Counted from the stretch's first letter, positions 29,739 to 38,646 are shown. The stretch is 64,000 nucleotides of DNA from Sphingomonas sp. JUb134 (GCF_004341505.2 NZ_SLYP02000001.1:2752501-2816500); one strand, 5' to 3'. Notes: generated from the letters alone by a model not told the origin. A program made the numbers and translations.

Positions 29739-31040
29739 ATGTCCCCTCGTATCAAGTTGTCGCTGCTCGCCGCTGCTCCGCTGTGGCTGGTCGCCTCCAG
29801 CGGCGTCGCCCATGCCCAGGCCTTTTACCTCCAGGAACAGTCGGCACGCGCCGCCGGCCGTGCTTTCTCGGGTGAAGTCGCCGACACCGGCCCGCAGTCG
29901 CTGTGGTGGAACCCGGCTGCCATCGCCGAGATGGACAGCGCCGAAGCCTCGATCGCGATCTCCGCGATCCTGCCGCGTGGCAAGGTGGTCGACGACGGCA
30001 CGGTGATCGTGCGCCCGGGCCAGCCGCCGGCGCCGATCGGCGGCCAGTCGGTGTCCAAGAACCCGATCAACAACGGTTTCCTCCCCTCGGGCGCGGTCGC
30101 CATGCCGCTCAACGAGCGCGTGTCGATCGGCCTGGCGGTGACCTCGCCGTACAGCTTCACCACCAACTATGATTCGGACAGCTGGGCCCGCTACAGCGCC
30201 GACAAGACCCGCCTGCGCACGATCGACATCCAGCCGTCGATCGGCGTCGCCGTCACCGACTGGCTGCGCGTCGGCGCGGCGCTGAACGTCGAATACACCG
30301 ATGCGGAACTCGGCAACGCGCTCCCGAACCTGTCGGCCGCGCTGCCGGACGGCAAGCAGGTGCTGAGCGGCGACGGCTGGGACTTCGGCTGGACCGCCGG
30401 CGTGCAGATGCACAACGACTGGGCGACCGTCGGCATCAGCTACAAGTCGGCGATCGAGCACACGCTGAAGGGCAGCCTGGAAGTAAGCGGCCTCGTCGGC
30501 CCGCTCGCCGGCCAGAACCGCACGCTCGACGGGGTGAAGGCGAAGTTCAAGACGCCCGCGCAGATCATCGTCGGCGGCCGTTTCCGCACCACCGATGCAC
30601 TGACGCTCAACGTCCAGGGCATTCGCTACACCTGGGCGGACTTCGACGCGATCCGCCTCGGCTCCCCGATCAACTCGGCGATCCCGGAGAACTACCGCAA
30701 CACCTGGAGCCTGGCCGGCGGCTTCGACTATGCCGCGACCCCGGACCTGACGCTGCGTGCCGGTGTCCAGCGCACGCTGACCCCGACCCGCGACGGCGAA
30801 CGCGACGCGCGCGTGCCGGATTCGAACCGCTGGAACTTCGGTGCCGGCGGCTCCTACAACATCAGCCCCAGCTTCACGATCGACGCAGGCGCCAACTATG
30901 TGGCGTTCAAGGACGAGACGATCGACCGCATCACCGCGGCGTACGCCGGCACGCCGGTGCAGACGCCGGTTGTGACGGACGGACGGCTGGAAGACGCCTA
31001 TGCGCTGATCTTCACCCTCGGCGGCCGCGTCCGCTTCTAA
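29739..31040 (+). CDS. fadL: FadL/OmpP1-family outer-membrane lipid transporter
   Basis: 433 residues. A signal peptide ending AHAQ is followed by the FadL hatch sequence FYLQEQSARAAGRAFSGEVA and SLWWNPAAIAEMD, then alternating beta strands to a C-terminal aromatic (GGRVRF), as outer-membrane barrels need. It lets long-chain fatty acids or other hydrophobic compounds cross the outer membrane, which fits the beta-oxidation operon about 2 kb upstream. The ribosome site AGGAAAG is at the usual distance. Confidence 0.92.
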   Translation: MSPRIKLSLLAAAPLWLVASSGVAHAQAFYLQEQSARAAGRAFSGEVADTGPQSLWWNPAAIAEMDSAEASIAISAILPRGKVVDDGTVIVRPGQPPAPIGGQSVSKNPINNGFLPSGAVAMPLNERVSIGLAVTSPYSFTTNYDSDSWARYSADKTRLRTIDIQPSIGVAVTDWLRVGAALNVEYTDAELGNALPNLSAALPDGKQVLSGDGWDFGWTAGVQMHNDWATVGISYKSAIEHTLKGSLEVSGLVGPLAGQNRTLDGVKAKFKTPAQIIVGGRFRTTDALTLNVQGIRYTWADFDAIRLGSPINSAIPENYRNTWSLAGGFDYAATPDLTLRAGVQRTLTPTRDGERDARVPDSNRWNFGAGGSYNISPSFTIDAGANYVAFKDETIDRITAAYAGTPVQTPVVTDGRLEDAYALIFTLGGRVRF

Positions 31041-31048
31041 CCACGCCG

Positions 31049-31082
31049 GGCGCGCGCCGTCCCCACCAGGGCGGCGCGCGCC
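31049..31082 (+). terminator. GC-rich hairpin after fadL
   Basis: GGCGCGCGCC (31049-31058) pairs with an identical self-complementary GGCGCGCGCC (31073-31082). There is no T-run, so it is a probable but unproven terminator. It is the last core-like sequence before the island. Confidence 0.5.
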
Positions 31083-31239
31083 TGTCGATTCGAAGAGCTG
31101 CTGGTGCCCTACAGGGGACAAAGATGGGCACTCAAATCATTGGCAAATTTCGGTCAAACGCGGCTGATCATGCGCCCGGTTTTCGGAATACCGGCTGTTC
31201 AGATGCTGGACTGACAAAGCTGACTTCGTGACACCGGCC

Positions 31240-31530
31240 CTACACGCATGCCTTGTGTGAGAATTTCTGAGTAGTGCCGTCAATGCGGTTCACCCAGAAA
31301 CATTTGGTGCCGAAGTCTGCGCTGCGAACGCTGAAATCCTTGATGCCGGGGCCGATCCTCTGCACGGCGTCAGGGTGAAGCGCGAGCGCGGAGCTCAGGA
31401 TCACCGCGTCGGCCGCGCTTACGCGATCCCCGATGTCGTATTTGCCCAGCATGGCATTCAGGAACGCGCGTGCTTCGGTCTGCGTATTGAAATGCAAATC
31501 ACCATAGCTGACCGGCTTTTTCTTCCCCAT
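31240..31530 (-). CDS. DUF3223-domain small protein, third gene of the Hachiman operon
   Basis: 96 residues that match the DUF3223 pattern from end to end: LNAMLGKYDIGDRVSAADAV, ALHPDAVQRIGPGIKDFSVR, TKCFWVNRIDGTTQKFSHKA, with the final C. The domain is shared with plant DCL proteins linked to rRNA processing; its bacterial role is unknown. AGGGGAGGT, lying at the end of hamB, provides the ribosome site, and the gene starts 12 bases after the hamB stop, so it is in the same transcript. It could be an accessory or regulator of the defence system, or a passenger. Confidence 0.85.
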   Translation of the reverse strand: MGKKKPVSYGDLHFNTQTEARAFLNAMLGKYDIGDRVSAADAVILSSALALHPDAVQRIGPGIKDFSVRSADFGTKCFWVNRIDGTTQKFSHKACV

Positions 31531-31542
31531 CAGACCTCCCCT

Positions 31543-34170
31543 TTATACTGGCTGCGGACCAGTCATTGCGGCGCCGCCGCTCGGCAGCAAGCGCTCGCGC
31601 AATTCGCGCAACATCACGACCGGCAGCTCCATCGTGTCGAGTTCGTCCGCACGCTCGGTAATCCATTGCAGCGCCTGATCGCGATCGAGGTCGTCGCGGG
31701 CGATCTTCTCGAACAGTTCAACCGCCGTCATGCGGGACAATCCCAGTTCCATGAGCGATATCAGAGTGCGCGAGGACACGCCGAACTCGAGCTGCGTCCC
31801 GATGTCGAGATCGGCATCGATGAGGTCTTGGCGACCGATCTCGACGTAGTAAAGGTGAAGGATGTCCACATAGGCCGAGAAATACTTCGGCGCCCGGAAC
31901 CGCGCGATCTGCTCCACGAGCATCATCGTCTCCCGGATGATATCCGGCAGCTTGTATGCCTTCCCAACTTCTTCGTGCCAAGCGATGTTGCGGCGGATGA
32001 TCTCCGCAAGCGACTTGCCCTTCAGCCACTGAAAAACGATCAACGCTAGCAGCTTCGCGCGAGCGTCAGGCTCGAAGGCCGGAAACAGGCTCGCGTTGAT
32101 GCGGCGCATGATGGTGACGAAGCGGTCATAGCTGTCGTCGCTGGCAACCTCGGCCGGTAGCAGGTTATCGGGCTCGCCCTTATACGCCCGGAACGTCTCA
32201 AGGAGGCGCTGCATGCCGATTGGACTCACGCCCGAGTGCCGCGTCGCCAAATCCGAACCGATCTCGATCTTCGCGGCGATCCTCGAAAGCGTCTGGTCCA
32301 GATTCTTTATGAAGGCGGCATCATGCCGCTTCGCCAGTTCGGCATCTGCAATGGAGCCGAGACGCATGTAGGTGGTCAGTAGATACGCGCCCACCTGCTC
32401 GAAATCGCCATCCCCGTCGACGTCCCTTGGAGCGCCCACGGCTCTCTCCTCTAGGTAGCCTAGCAACTCGCCGCCAGCATCGAGTACCGCGTCGCTTTCG
32501 CGCCGGATCGGATAGCGCGACCGGACCGGAACGCCGTGCGGCCAAGCGCTCCCGTCATGCGGGTCGACGCAGATGATGTTTCCCTGAAACTCGTCGCCCC
32601 AGCGTCCCGCCCGGCCGGCGAGGTTCCAGAAGTCGTGCGGCTCCATTGGGTTGCCCTTCCCCTTTCGGGGGCCACGCACCACAATGGTGCGGCAGGACAG
32701 GTTCACCCCTTCAACGAGCGTCGAGGTGCAGACGAGGAAGCGGATCTTACCCGAGCGGAACAGCCGCTCGATTTCGAGGCGAAGCAGGGAAGGCATGTTC
32801 CCGAAGTGGAAAGCAATTCCTCGCTCGACGAATTTGGCGAGACGGAAGCCGGGATGAACGCCCTTTCGGGCCAGTTCCGCAAGGGCAGCCAGCTCCGGAT
32901 CGACCGCGCCCGGATCATGGTCGGGCTGAAGCTGGCTTATGAAATCCGCGATGTTCTCCGATTCTCCCGCACCATTAGCATAGACCAGCGTTCCTCCCCG
33001 GTCGCCGGTGGCGGCCGCTGCGATGAACGCCAGACGCTTGGGTATGCTGCTGGGCGAACTCGCGAGTTGGAGCGTGCCTATGTCCACCTCCTCACCGCCT
33101 TGTCTCGCGACGAGGTTCCAGAGCTTCGGCTTGCCCTTGGACTGCTTGGCCAAGATGACGTTCTGGAGCACAGTTGGCGCATCGCTGTCGACTGCTTGGG
33201 TCGTGGCGCCCGGAGGGGCATCGGCCAAGAGTTCTCCGGGGTTCTGCGTCGACGGGCTGATGAAAACCAAGCTCATCTTGGGATTGAGGCGGACCGCCCG
33301 CTCGACTGCATCCTGAAGGATCACGCCTCGCCCATCGTCACCGATCTTATGGGCCTCGTCCACGATCATCAGATCGATTAGGAAGTCCGCGCCGAGCACA
33401 TTGGCAAGGAGGTGCATGCGTTCCTGCGTGAGCACCAGGATGAGGCGAGCGCCCCCGGCCCTTGCGTCGTCGAACTTGGTCCGAAGCGGGAGAGAGGAAA
33501 CCACCACCCCTTTTACCGCCTTCAGGTATTGTTCGAGACTTGACTCGATCTCTGTCACGAGCGCTCGCGTGGGTGCGAGATATACCGCGACCTTCGCTTC
33601 GCCGGCGGTGATCTGATCCACCAGCCATTGCAGAACCAGGAACGTCTTTCCTGAAGCGGTCGGAGCGGAGGCCGAGAGCCAGTCCGCGCTCGACGCCCCC
33701 GTCCAGAACCGCTGCTGAAACTCGTTCACCTCAAGCCATCGCCCCGACGTCTCGACGAGTACCGACCTGTCCATCTCGCGCCGCTGGGTTTCGAGCCGAA
33801 GCGAAACACCGAGGCGTCCATCGAGGTCGTCCGCAACGAGGCCACGGCCAATAGCCAACGTAACGGCGCGAAAATTCGACAGCTGCCCGAGGAGCATGGC
33901 ACCGGCGTCGCGGACCTTCTCGTCCTTCACGAGCACAACCGCCCCAACCGCGATCCTCAGGCCCGCCTCCTGATTCGCGCGCATATCGGAGCGGGCGAGG
34001 ATGCTGCCGGCGAGGATGAGCCGATGCCAATCGAGCTTATCGGCGGTGTTGGCCTCGGGGTCGTCGACCAAATTGGACAGTTCGGATCTCACCGTCAGCT
34101 TGGTGAGCGTCGCGATCTCGTCGCCGACGCCTTCTGCCATGAGCCAGGACTGGAGGCCCGAAAGCGTCAT
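31543..34170 (-). CDS. hamB: Hachiman anti-phage system helicase HamB
   Basis: 875 residues, superfamily 2 helicase of the Ski2-like kind. Motifs: APTASGKTFLVLQWLV (Walker A, near residue 170), IVDEAHKIGDDGRGVI (DEAH, near 272), FISPSTQN (motif III), FLVCTSTLVEGVNLSCRTIV and WNLAGRAGRWGDEFQGNIIC (motif VI, near 522). A C-terminal helical region of about 300 residues has no known motif. Its ATG overlaps the hamA stop by 4 bases. HamB with HamA forms the Hachiman complex, which senses damaged or phage DNA and releases the HamA nuclease. AbpAB is a related pair and cannot be excluded by eye. Confidence 0.88.
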   Translation of the reverse strand: MTLSGLQSWLMAEGVGDEIATLTKLTVRSELSNLVDDPEANTADKLDWHRLILAGSILARSDMRANQEAGLRIAVGAVVLVKDEKVRDAGAMLLGQLSNFRAVTLAIGRGLVADDLDGRLGVSLRLETQRREMDRSVLVETSGRWLEVNEFQQRFWTGASSADWLSASAPTASGKTFLVLQWLVDQITAGEAKVAVYLAPTRALVTEIESSLEQYLKAVKGVVVSSLPLRTKFDDARAGGARLILVLTQERMHLLANVLGADFLIDLMIVDEAHKIGDDGRGVILQDAVERAVRLNPKMSLVFISPSTQNPGELLADAPPGATTQAVDSDAPTVLQNVILAKQSKGKPKLWNLVARQGGEEVDIGTLQLASSPSSIPKRLAFIAAAATGDRGGTLVYANGAGESENIADFISQLQPDHDPGAVDPELAALAELARKGVHPGFRLAKFVERGIAFHFGNMPSLLRLEIERLFRSGKIRFLVCTSTLVEGVNLSCRTIVVRGPRKGKGNPMEPHDFWNLAGRAGRWGDEFQGNIICVDPHDGSAWPHGVPVRSRYPIRRESDAVLDAGGELLGYLEERAVGAPRDVDGDGDFEQVGAYLLTTYMRLGSIADAELAKRHDAAFIKNLDQTLSRIAAKIEIGSDLATRHSGVSPIGMQRLLETFRAYKGEPDNLLPAEVASDDSYDRFVTIMRRINASLFPAFEPDARAKLLALIVFQWLKGKSLAEIIRRNIAWHEEVGKAYKLPDIIRETMMLVEQIARFRAPKYFSAYVDILHLYYVEIGRQDLIDADLDIGTQLEFGVSSRTLISLMELGLSRMTAVELFEKIARDDLDRDQALQWITERADELDTMELPVVMLRELRERLLPSGGAAMTGPQPV

Positions 34171-35129
34171 CCCTCAAGCCCCATCACCTTCAGGAACACC
34201 TCGCGAAATTCCTCGGATGACGGAAGCGGCACGCAGAAGAACTCTATCTCGAGGCTTTCGAGCTTGTTCTTGGTGACCCCCTTCCCGACGCGCATCACCC
34301 AATCGGTCAGAGCGGCCTTCGAGGCTGCCGCGATGTCGTCGGCGACGCCCGTTGCTCCTTTAATGGGATAGAAGGGCACACCGAAACCCACCAAGGCCAC
34401 ACCGCAGTAGCGTACGCGTTTGGACATAGGGGAGGAGCGGTCGAAATACTTCCGGAGCGCCGCTGTCAAATTCTCGTTGGTCAGGTCCGCCCTGTCGCTC
34501 AGGAGAAGCAGATCGCGCTCTCGCTCTGCGCCCTCGTGCTCTTCTTCGATGAGGTATGGAGCGAGAGAATCGAGACATGCGGTGATAGCTTCTGCCGCTG
34601 TCGCATAGACCTTCGATTCACCCCAGTAGAGCTTGAGCACTCCATCGTCCGTAATGCCGGCGTACACACCGTCAGCGCCATGGTAGTGCATCTTCTCGTC
34701 AGTCTTCAGATCCATCTTGCAAAGGATCTGGGGAAACTTGAGGAATCGCTCAGCGAGAAGATACAGGAGCATCTCGCCACCTTCGCCGGTTTTCGCCAGA
34801 TCGGTGAAAGAGCGCTTGGCGCGCTCGACGAGTTCAGCGACGGCCTCGGTGCTATTGAACTTGGCGTCTCGCGCCTTCGCCTCGGCGATCTTCGCCTTTG
34901 GCAAGGCGTAGCTGGTCGCAGCGTTGCGCATGAATTCAGTCAACCGGTGCAGCTGGATCCGGCCGTTCCCATCAAGCGCTAAGCAGTGACAGTGAACCTT
35001 GACCAGTTGGCCTTCGACCGCAACGTCGCGCTCTATAAGCGTCAGGTGAACGTCGAGCGCCTCCGGGTCACCGCTGAGGGCAGCCTCCAGATCAGTCGCG
35101 GTTATCGTCGACAGACAGCTTCCCCCCAT
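34167..35129 (-). CDS. hamA: Hachiman nuclease subunit HamA (DUF1837)
   Basis: 320 residues. The DUF1837 domain shows the PD-(D/E)xK-like nuclease core: YHGADGVYAGITDDGVLKLY followed by WGESKVYATAAEAI, giving D at about 155 and E-S-K at about 170. The N-terminal region should hold the protein against HamB until activation. The operon order hamA-hamB with a 4-base overlap is the Hachiman arrangement. The start MGGSCLSTITATDLEAA follows GGTGGA by 7 bases. It is divergent from a small ORF at 35207. Confidence 0.88.
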   Translation of the reverse strand: MGGSCLSTITATDLEAALSGDPEALDVHLTLIERDVAVEGQLVKVHCHCLALDGNGRIQLHRLTEFMRNAATSYALPKAKIAEAKARDAKFNSTEAVAELVERAKRSFTDLAKTGEGGEMLLYLLAERFLKFPQILCKMDLKTDEKMHYHGADGVYAGITDDGVLKLYWGESKVYATAAEAITACLDSLAPYLIEEEHEGAERERDLLLLSDRADLTNENLTAALRKYFDRSSPMSKRVRYCGVALVGFGVPFYPIKGATGVADDIAAASKAALTDWVMRVGKGVTKNKLESLEIEFFCVPLPSSEEFREVFLKVMGLEG

Positions 35130-35206
35130 GGAAATTCCACCGTGCTAAACAGGGACCGCTGAGATATCGCTGTCAAGCTATCTCAGAGAAGTGGCGTAAC
35201 AGCCCT

Positions 35207-35413
35207 ATGCAACAAATCGAATACCAAGCGACACGACTGTACTCGTTCGAGAGCGACCGGCGCGATGTCGTATCGCTCCGCGTCGACCAAGTCATACGCC
35301 ATGTATCTGAACAGGACCTTCGCAATATTCTTACCGTTTGCCCAGCTGAGCCGTTGGCCGACGCCGCCGTCAAGAACGGCCTCTTCGACTGGCTCGTCGA
35401 GCGCTCCGGTTAG
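35207..35413 (+). CDS. Small hypothetical protein
   Basis: 68 residues with even codon use (MQQIEYQATRLYSFESDRRD ... KNGLFDWLVERSG). No domain recognised. It starts 77 bases from the divergent hamA start. Its TAG stop overlaps the stop of the next ORF on the other strand in the tetranucleotide TTAG. No good ribosome site is visible. Real gene status is uncertain. Confidence 0.45.
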   Translation: MQQIEYQATRLYSFESDRRDVVSLRVDQVIRHVSEQDLRNILTVCPAEPLADAAVKNGLFDWLVERSG

Positions 35414-35640
35414 TCCAGAACCATGATGGACTTAAATTCCCGGACGACGGAAAGGTCGGAGTTCCTAAATGTGCCAAGGATAACGAATTTTTCTGGCGGA
35501 CGGCGGAGTTCAAGGGCATGCTTCAAGGGGCTGGGTTTGGGGAACGAGATCACGTCGTATGAGGGGTGGGCGTTGCATTCGCGGAATTTTGCCTGAAATC
35601 CCGACGATACGATCTTCGTGACGTCCTCCGCCCCGCTCAA
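35410..35640 (-). CDS. Small hypothetical protein convergent with the previous one
   Basis: 76 residues, protein-like in composition (YDVISFPKPSPLKHALELRR, FVILGTFRNSDLSVVREFKS). No domain recognised. Its 5' end lies head to head with, or slightly overlaps, the ankyrin-sigma gene, so an internal start is possible. Codon third positions are C/G-rich as in neighbouring genes, which supports it being real. Confidence 0.45.
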   Translation of the reverse strand: MSGAEDVTKIVSSGFQAKFRECNAHPSYDVISFPKPSPLKHALELRRPPEKFVILGTFRNSDLSVVREFKSIMVLD

Positions 35641-35650
35641 TGCCGTCTCG

Positions 35651-37975
35651 ATGACCGAAGAGGAACGGGCTTATCGCGCGTCGCGCGATCCCGCTCATCT
35701 CGTTGAAGTGGATGCAGCCGGACGATCGCATCTCCACCTCGCTGCGATGTCTGGCAAGGCAGCCGTCTGCCGCATCTACATCGCCGCCGGGTGCGACCCG
35801 TCGACGCACGATAATTCAGGGCGTACAGCAGCGGAGCTTGCAAAGGCTGCTGGCTATGCTGCGCTCGCGCGTTCGCTCGAGGCGCTGCCCGCCCGCCCTG
35901 CAGCGACCAGCACCCCCAAACAGGCCGGCAGCCGCCCCGAACTGCTGGATGCGGCCGAACAGCGCGGACTGGTATCAGGTAACCAGCAGGTCATTGCCGC
36001 GATCATATCGAATGGCCGGCTCCGTTGCCGCAATCCGAAGGGAGACACCCCGCTTCATCTGGCAGCTGCGGGCGGTCACCTGACCGCGTGCAACGCGCTC
36101 TTCGAAGCGGGTGCGGATCCGGGAGCGCGGAACGACGCCAAGCAGACTCCGGCAGAGATGGCGGCAGAATCCGGTCATCAGGACCTCGCCCGCCTGCTTA
36201 GCGGCCAGGAACCGGAGGCAACCGCACCCAGTCGCTCATCCCCGCCCCCCGCCGCGCTGCAACCCGAGGTGACAGAACTGCAGCCGTTTGCAGACGCTGG
36301 TTTCGATCTGATCGATTTCGACGCGCTCGAAGAGCCCGCCGCATATCATGCACGGCAGCAGATCGGCACAGTTTCGGCGATTTTCACCGCTATATCCCCT
36401 CGTTCCGGAATGCGGAGTGGCGGAGCGGAGGAGAATGACGACTGGGAACTGCCGACGAGTCTCGCAAAGGCGGGCGCAGCGGGTTCTTCGCAATTCCAAG
36501 CCGGCCGCCCCCCGGACCTCGATGACGCTGCGGATTTTTCGCATTCCTCCGCCAGCCGTCGATCCCGCCGGCCTCGGAAGCTCAGGGATACAACGTTCGC
36601 GCTGTCCGCGGATTTGGCGGAGACTTGGGCGGCCGAGGCGCTTGCCAGCGGCATGGTGAATGAGCAGGCAATCCGGGATTTAGTGAGCGCGTGCCGGGGA
36701 AACCCGAGCTGGGCGGATCTCGAGACCAATGTAGGCAAGGTGCTCGCAGCCGCCGGAATACACGTGATCCGCGAGGCTGGAGACTTCCGGCCCTTTCCCG
36801 ACGCGTCCCTTGACTTGGTCGATGTGGCCGTGCTGAGCGAGGCAATTGTTGCCGCCTGCACCCGGGATGCCGTCGTTCCCGGCAGCGGCCCCTTCATTCT
36901 CGACCGGGCTACCGAGGAGCGAATCCTTCGCGAGATAGCGAATGCCCGTCGAGACCTGCTTGACGGAATTCTGGACACCCCCGGCGTCCTGGCCGAGGTC
37001 GTCCGGCGCGGCGAGCTTGTCTTGGCAGGCGAGCTTGCACCGGACGAGTTCACCGAATTGGATATCGATCCCGATGCTGACGATGGGGATGATGACGACT
37101 TCCCAGGCAATATCGAGATTCTGCGCAATGCCGTCGAAGAGGGTGTCAAAAGCGGAGGCCGGGCACGACGTGTTGCGATCCAGGCGCTCGAGGAGCTTGA
37201 AATCCGTCAGGACTGCTTGGTCGGCCTCGCCGCTAGCCAGGGCGAGGTGGCAGAAGGAACAATCCGCAGGCTGATGAGCATATGCGACCGCGCGGCCGAA
37301 GAGCTCGTCCTTAGGCACCTTTCGTTTATGCGGCGAGAAACCGCGAAGATGGCGAAAGCTGACGAGGATGCGGAGGAACTTTTCCAAGAAGCGTATTTCG
37401 GTCTTCGCCGGGCGTCGGAACGCTTCGACCCTGAACGCGGGGTGCGCTTCTATCTGTACGCATTGCTCTGGATCAGGCAGCGGATAAGCCGCTGGAGGGC
37501 CGACCAAGGATCGTTGATCCGCGTGCCGGTGCATCGCGTCCAGCTGAACGCGAAGATCACAACACACGCGGAGGAGTTCGAACGCTCACATTTACGCTCA
37601 GCAACGGATTTAGAGCTGGCGGCAGCTACGGGCTTCGAGGCTGCAACGATCAGGTCGCTTCAATTCGCGCTATCGGACCCGGTTCCGTTTCATCAGGTGG
37701 AAGGGGCGATAGCATCGCGCGCGGAAGGGCAGGACGAGATCTTTTCAAGAGCGCAACTCGCCAGCGTCATCAGTCGCGAGCTCAACGACCTGCCGGCACG
37801 CGCGGAGGCCGTGATCCGCATGCGGTTCGGTATCGGCCTTACGAGCGATATGACCCTAGAGGAGGTCGGCAAGATCTACGGCGTCACCCGCGAAAGAATC
37901 CGACAGATCGAGGCCAAAAGCCTTCAGACACTGGCTCACCCGAGCCGGCGCCGCGTTTGGCGGGGCCTGCTCTGA
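35651..37975 (+). CDS. Ankyrin-repeat protein fused to an RpoD-like sigma factor
   Basis: 774 residues from ATG 35651 (GTG 35618 possible). Ankyrin repeats fill about residues 25-90 and 130-190 (RSHLHLAAMSGKAAVCRIYI; GDTPLHLAAAGGHLTACNAL). After an acidic/low-complexity linker comes a sigma70 body: region 1.2-like RATEERILREIANARRDLL near 420, region 2 (EELFQEAYFGLRRASERFDP, YLYALLWIRQRISRWRADQG) near 575-625, region 3, and region 4 (TLEEVGKIYGVTRERIRQIE) near 725-774. The -35 reading helix is as in RpoD. In region 2.4 the first of the two promoter-melting tryptophans is Leu (ALLWIRQ for ATWWIRQ). The stop abuts the GHKL ATPase start (TGAATG). I know of no described protein with this architecture. 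Confidence 0.85.
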   Translation: MTEEERAYRASRDPAHLVEVDAAGRSHLHLAAMSGKAAVCRIYIAAGCDPSTHDNSGRTAAELAKAAGYAALARSLEALPARPAATSTPKQAGSRPELLDAAEQRGLVSGNQQVIAAIISNGRLRCRNPKGDTPLHLAAAGGHLTACNALFEAGADPGARNDAKQTPAEMAAESGHQDLARLLSGQEPEATAPSRSSPPPAALQPEVTELQPFADAGFDLIDFDALEEPAAYHARQQIGTVSAIFTAISPRSGMRSGGAEENDDWELPTSLAKAGAAGSSQFQAGRPPDLDDAADFSHSSASRRSRRPRKLRDTTFALSADLAETWAAEALASGMVNEQAIRDLVSACRGNPSWADLETNVGKVLAAAGIHVIREAGDFRPFPDASLDLVDVAVLSEAIVAACTRDAVVPGSGPFILDRATEERILREIANARRDLLDGILDTPGVLAEVVRRGELVLAGELAPDEFTELDIDPDADDGDDDDFPGNIEILRNAVEEGVKSGGRARRVAIQALEELEIRQDCLVGLAASQGEVAEGTIRRLMSICDRAAEELVLRHLSFMRRETAKMAKADEDAEELFQEAYFGLRRASERFDPERGVRFYLYALLWIRQRISRWRADQGSLIRVPVHRVQLNAKITTHAEEFERSHLRSATDLELAAATGFEAATIRSLQFALSDPVPFHQVEGAIASRAEGQDEIFSRAQLASVISRELNDLPARAEAVIRMRFGIGLTSDMTLEEVGKIYGVTRERIRQIEAKSLQTLAHPSRRRVWRGLL

Positions 37976-38602
37976 ATGGGCGCTACAAGAAATGTGCCGC
38001 CGGCTGCAGGTGCCATGCTCGAGTCGCTGCGCGGCCTAGGTTACACCACTGCCACAGCGATCGCCGATCTGATCGACAACTCCATCAGTGCGGAGGCCGA
38101 TCATGTCGACGTGGTGTTCGAATGGAACGGTCCAGACAGCTGGGTCAGGGTCTCTGACAACGGCCGGGGAATGAGCGACGCGGAACTCGAAGCCGCAATG
38201 CGCCTCGGCGCGCGCGATCCGCGAACACAACGACGTGCCGGCGATCTCGGCAGGTTCGGCATGGGATTGAAGACGGCAAGTTTTTCGCAGGCACGGATAT
38301 TGACCGTTGCGAGCAGCAAGGCCGGCCATGAACGGTGCTGCCTTCGCTGGGATCTCGACCTGCTCGGCGGAGCGGAGGGGAGCTGGCTGCTTCATGAGGG
38401 TGCGCGAACTGGTTCGAAGGACCGCGTCGAAGCCGGGCTGTTCGACGACAGAGGTACGATCGTCCTTTGGGAAAACCTCGACCGCGTCGTGACGGACGGC
38501 TTCACCGCGCAGGACTTGATTGAACTGATTGAACAAGTTGTGAAGGGCGGTGACAAACCAGGCCACAGGACCGCCGGCGCAGTGCCGTCGGGGGCGGAGT
38601 AA
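37976..38602 (+). pseudogene. MORC-like GHKL ATPase, cut by the IS21-family element
   Basis: About 202 native residues (37976-38582) plus a few read from the insertion sequence. The complete ATP-binding signature is present: N-box IADLIDNSISAEADHVDVVF, G1 SDNGRGMSDAELEAAMRLGA, G2 LGRFGMGLKTASFSQARIL. This wording is typical of the MORC/MutL-like ATPases found in predicted restriction-type operons, beside Z1 helicases or PD-(D/E)xK nucleases. The transducer and C-terminal parts are gone and do not reappear beyond the insertion. Its start follows the sigma-gene stop with no gap, so the two were translated together. Confidence 0.85.
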
Positions 38603-38613
38603 AATCCGGCCAG
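38593..38613 (+). repeat. IS21 left-end repeat
   Basis: GGCGGAGTAAAATCCGGCCAG, matching the right-end repeats except for a few bases. A further copy in the same orientation lies inside the 3' end of istB at 40919-40939. Confidence 0.8.
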
Positions 38614-38646
38614 TTGGTAAGCTGCTCCCTTTGCGGAGCGGCGGGG

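Noticed and set aside
31102..31109. Firm attachment-site call for the island
   Set aside because: An 8-base match to the tRNA end is expected by chance in 11 kb often enough; kept only as a weak hint.
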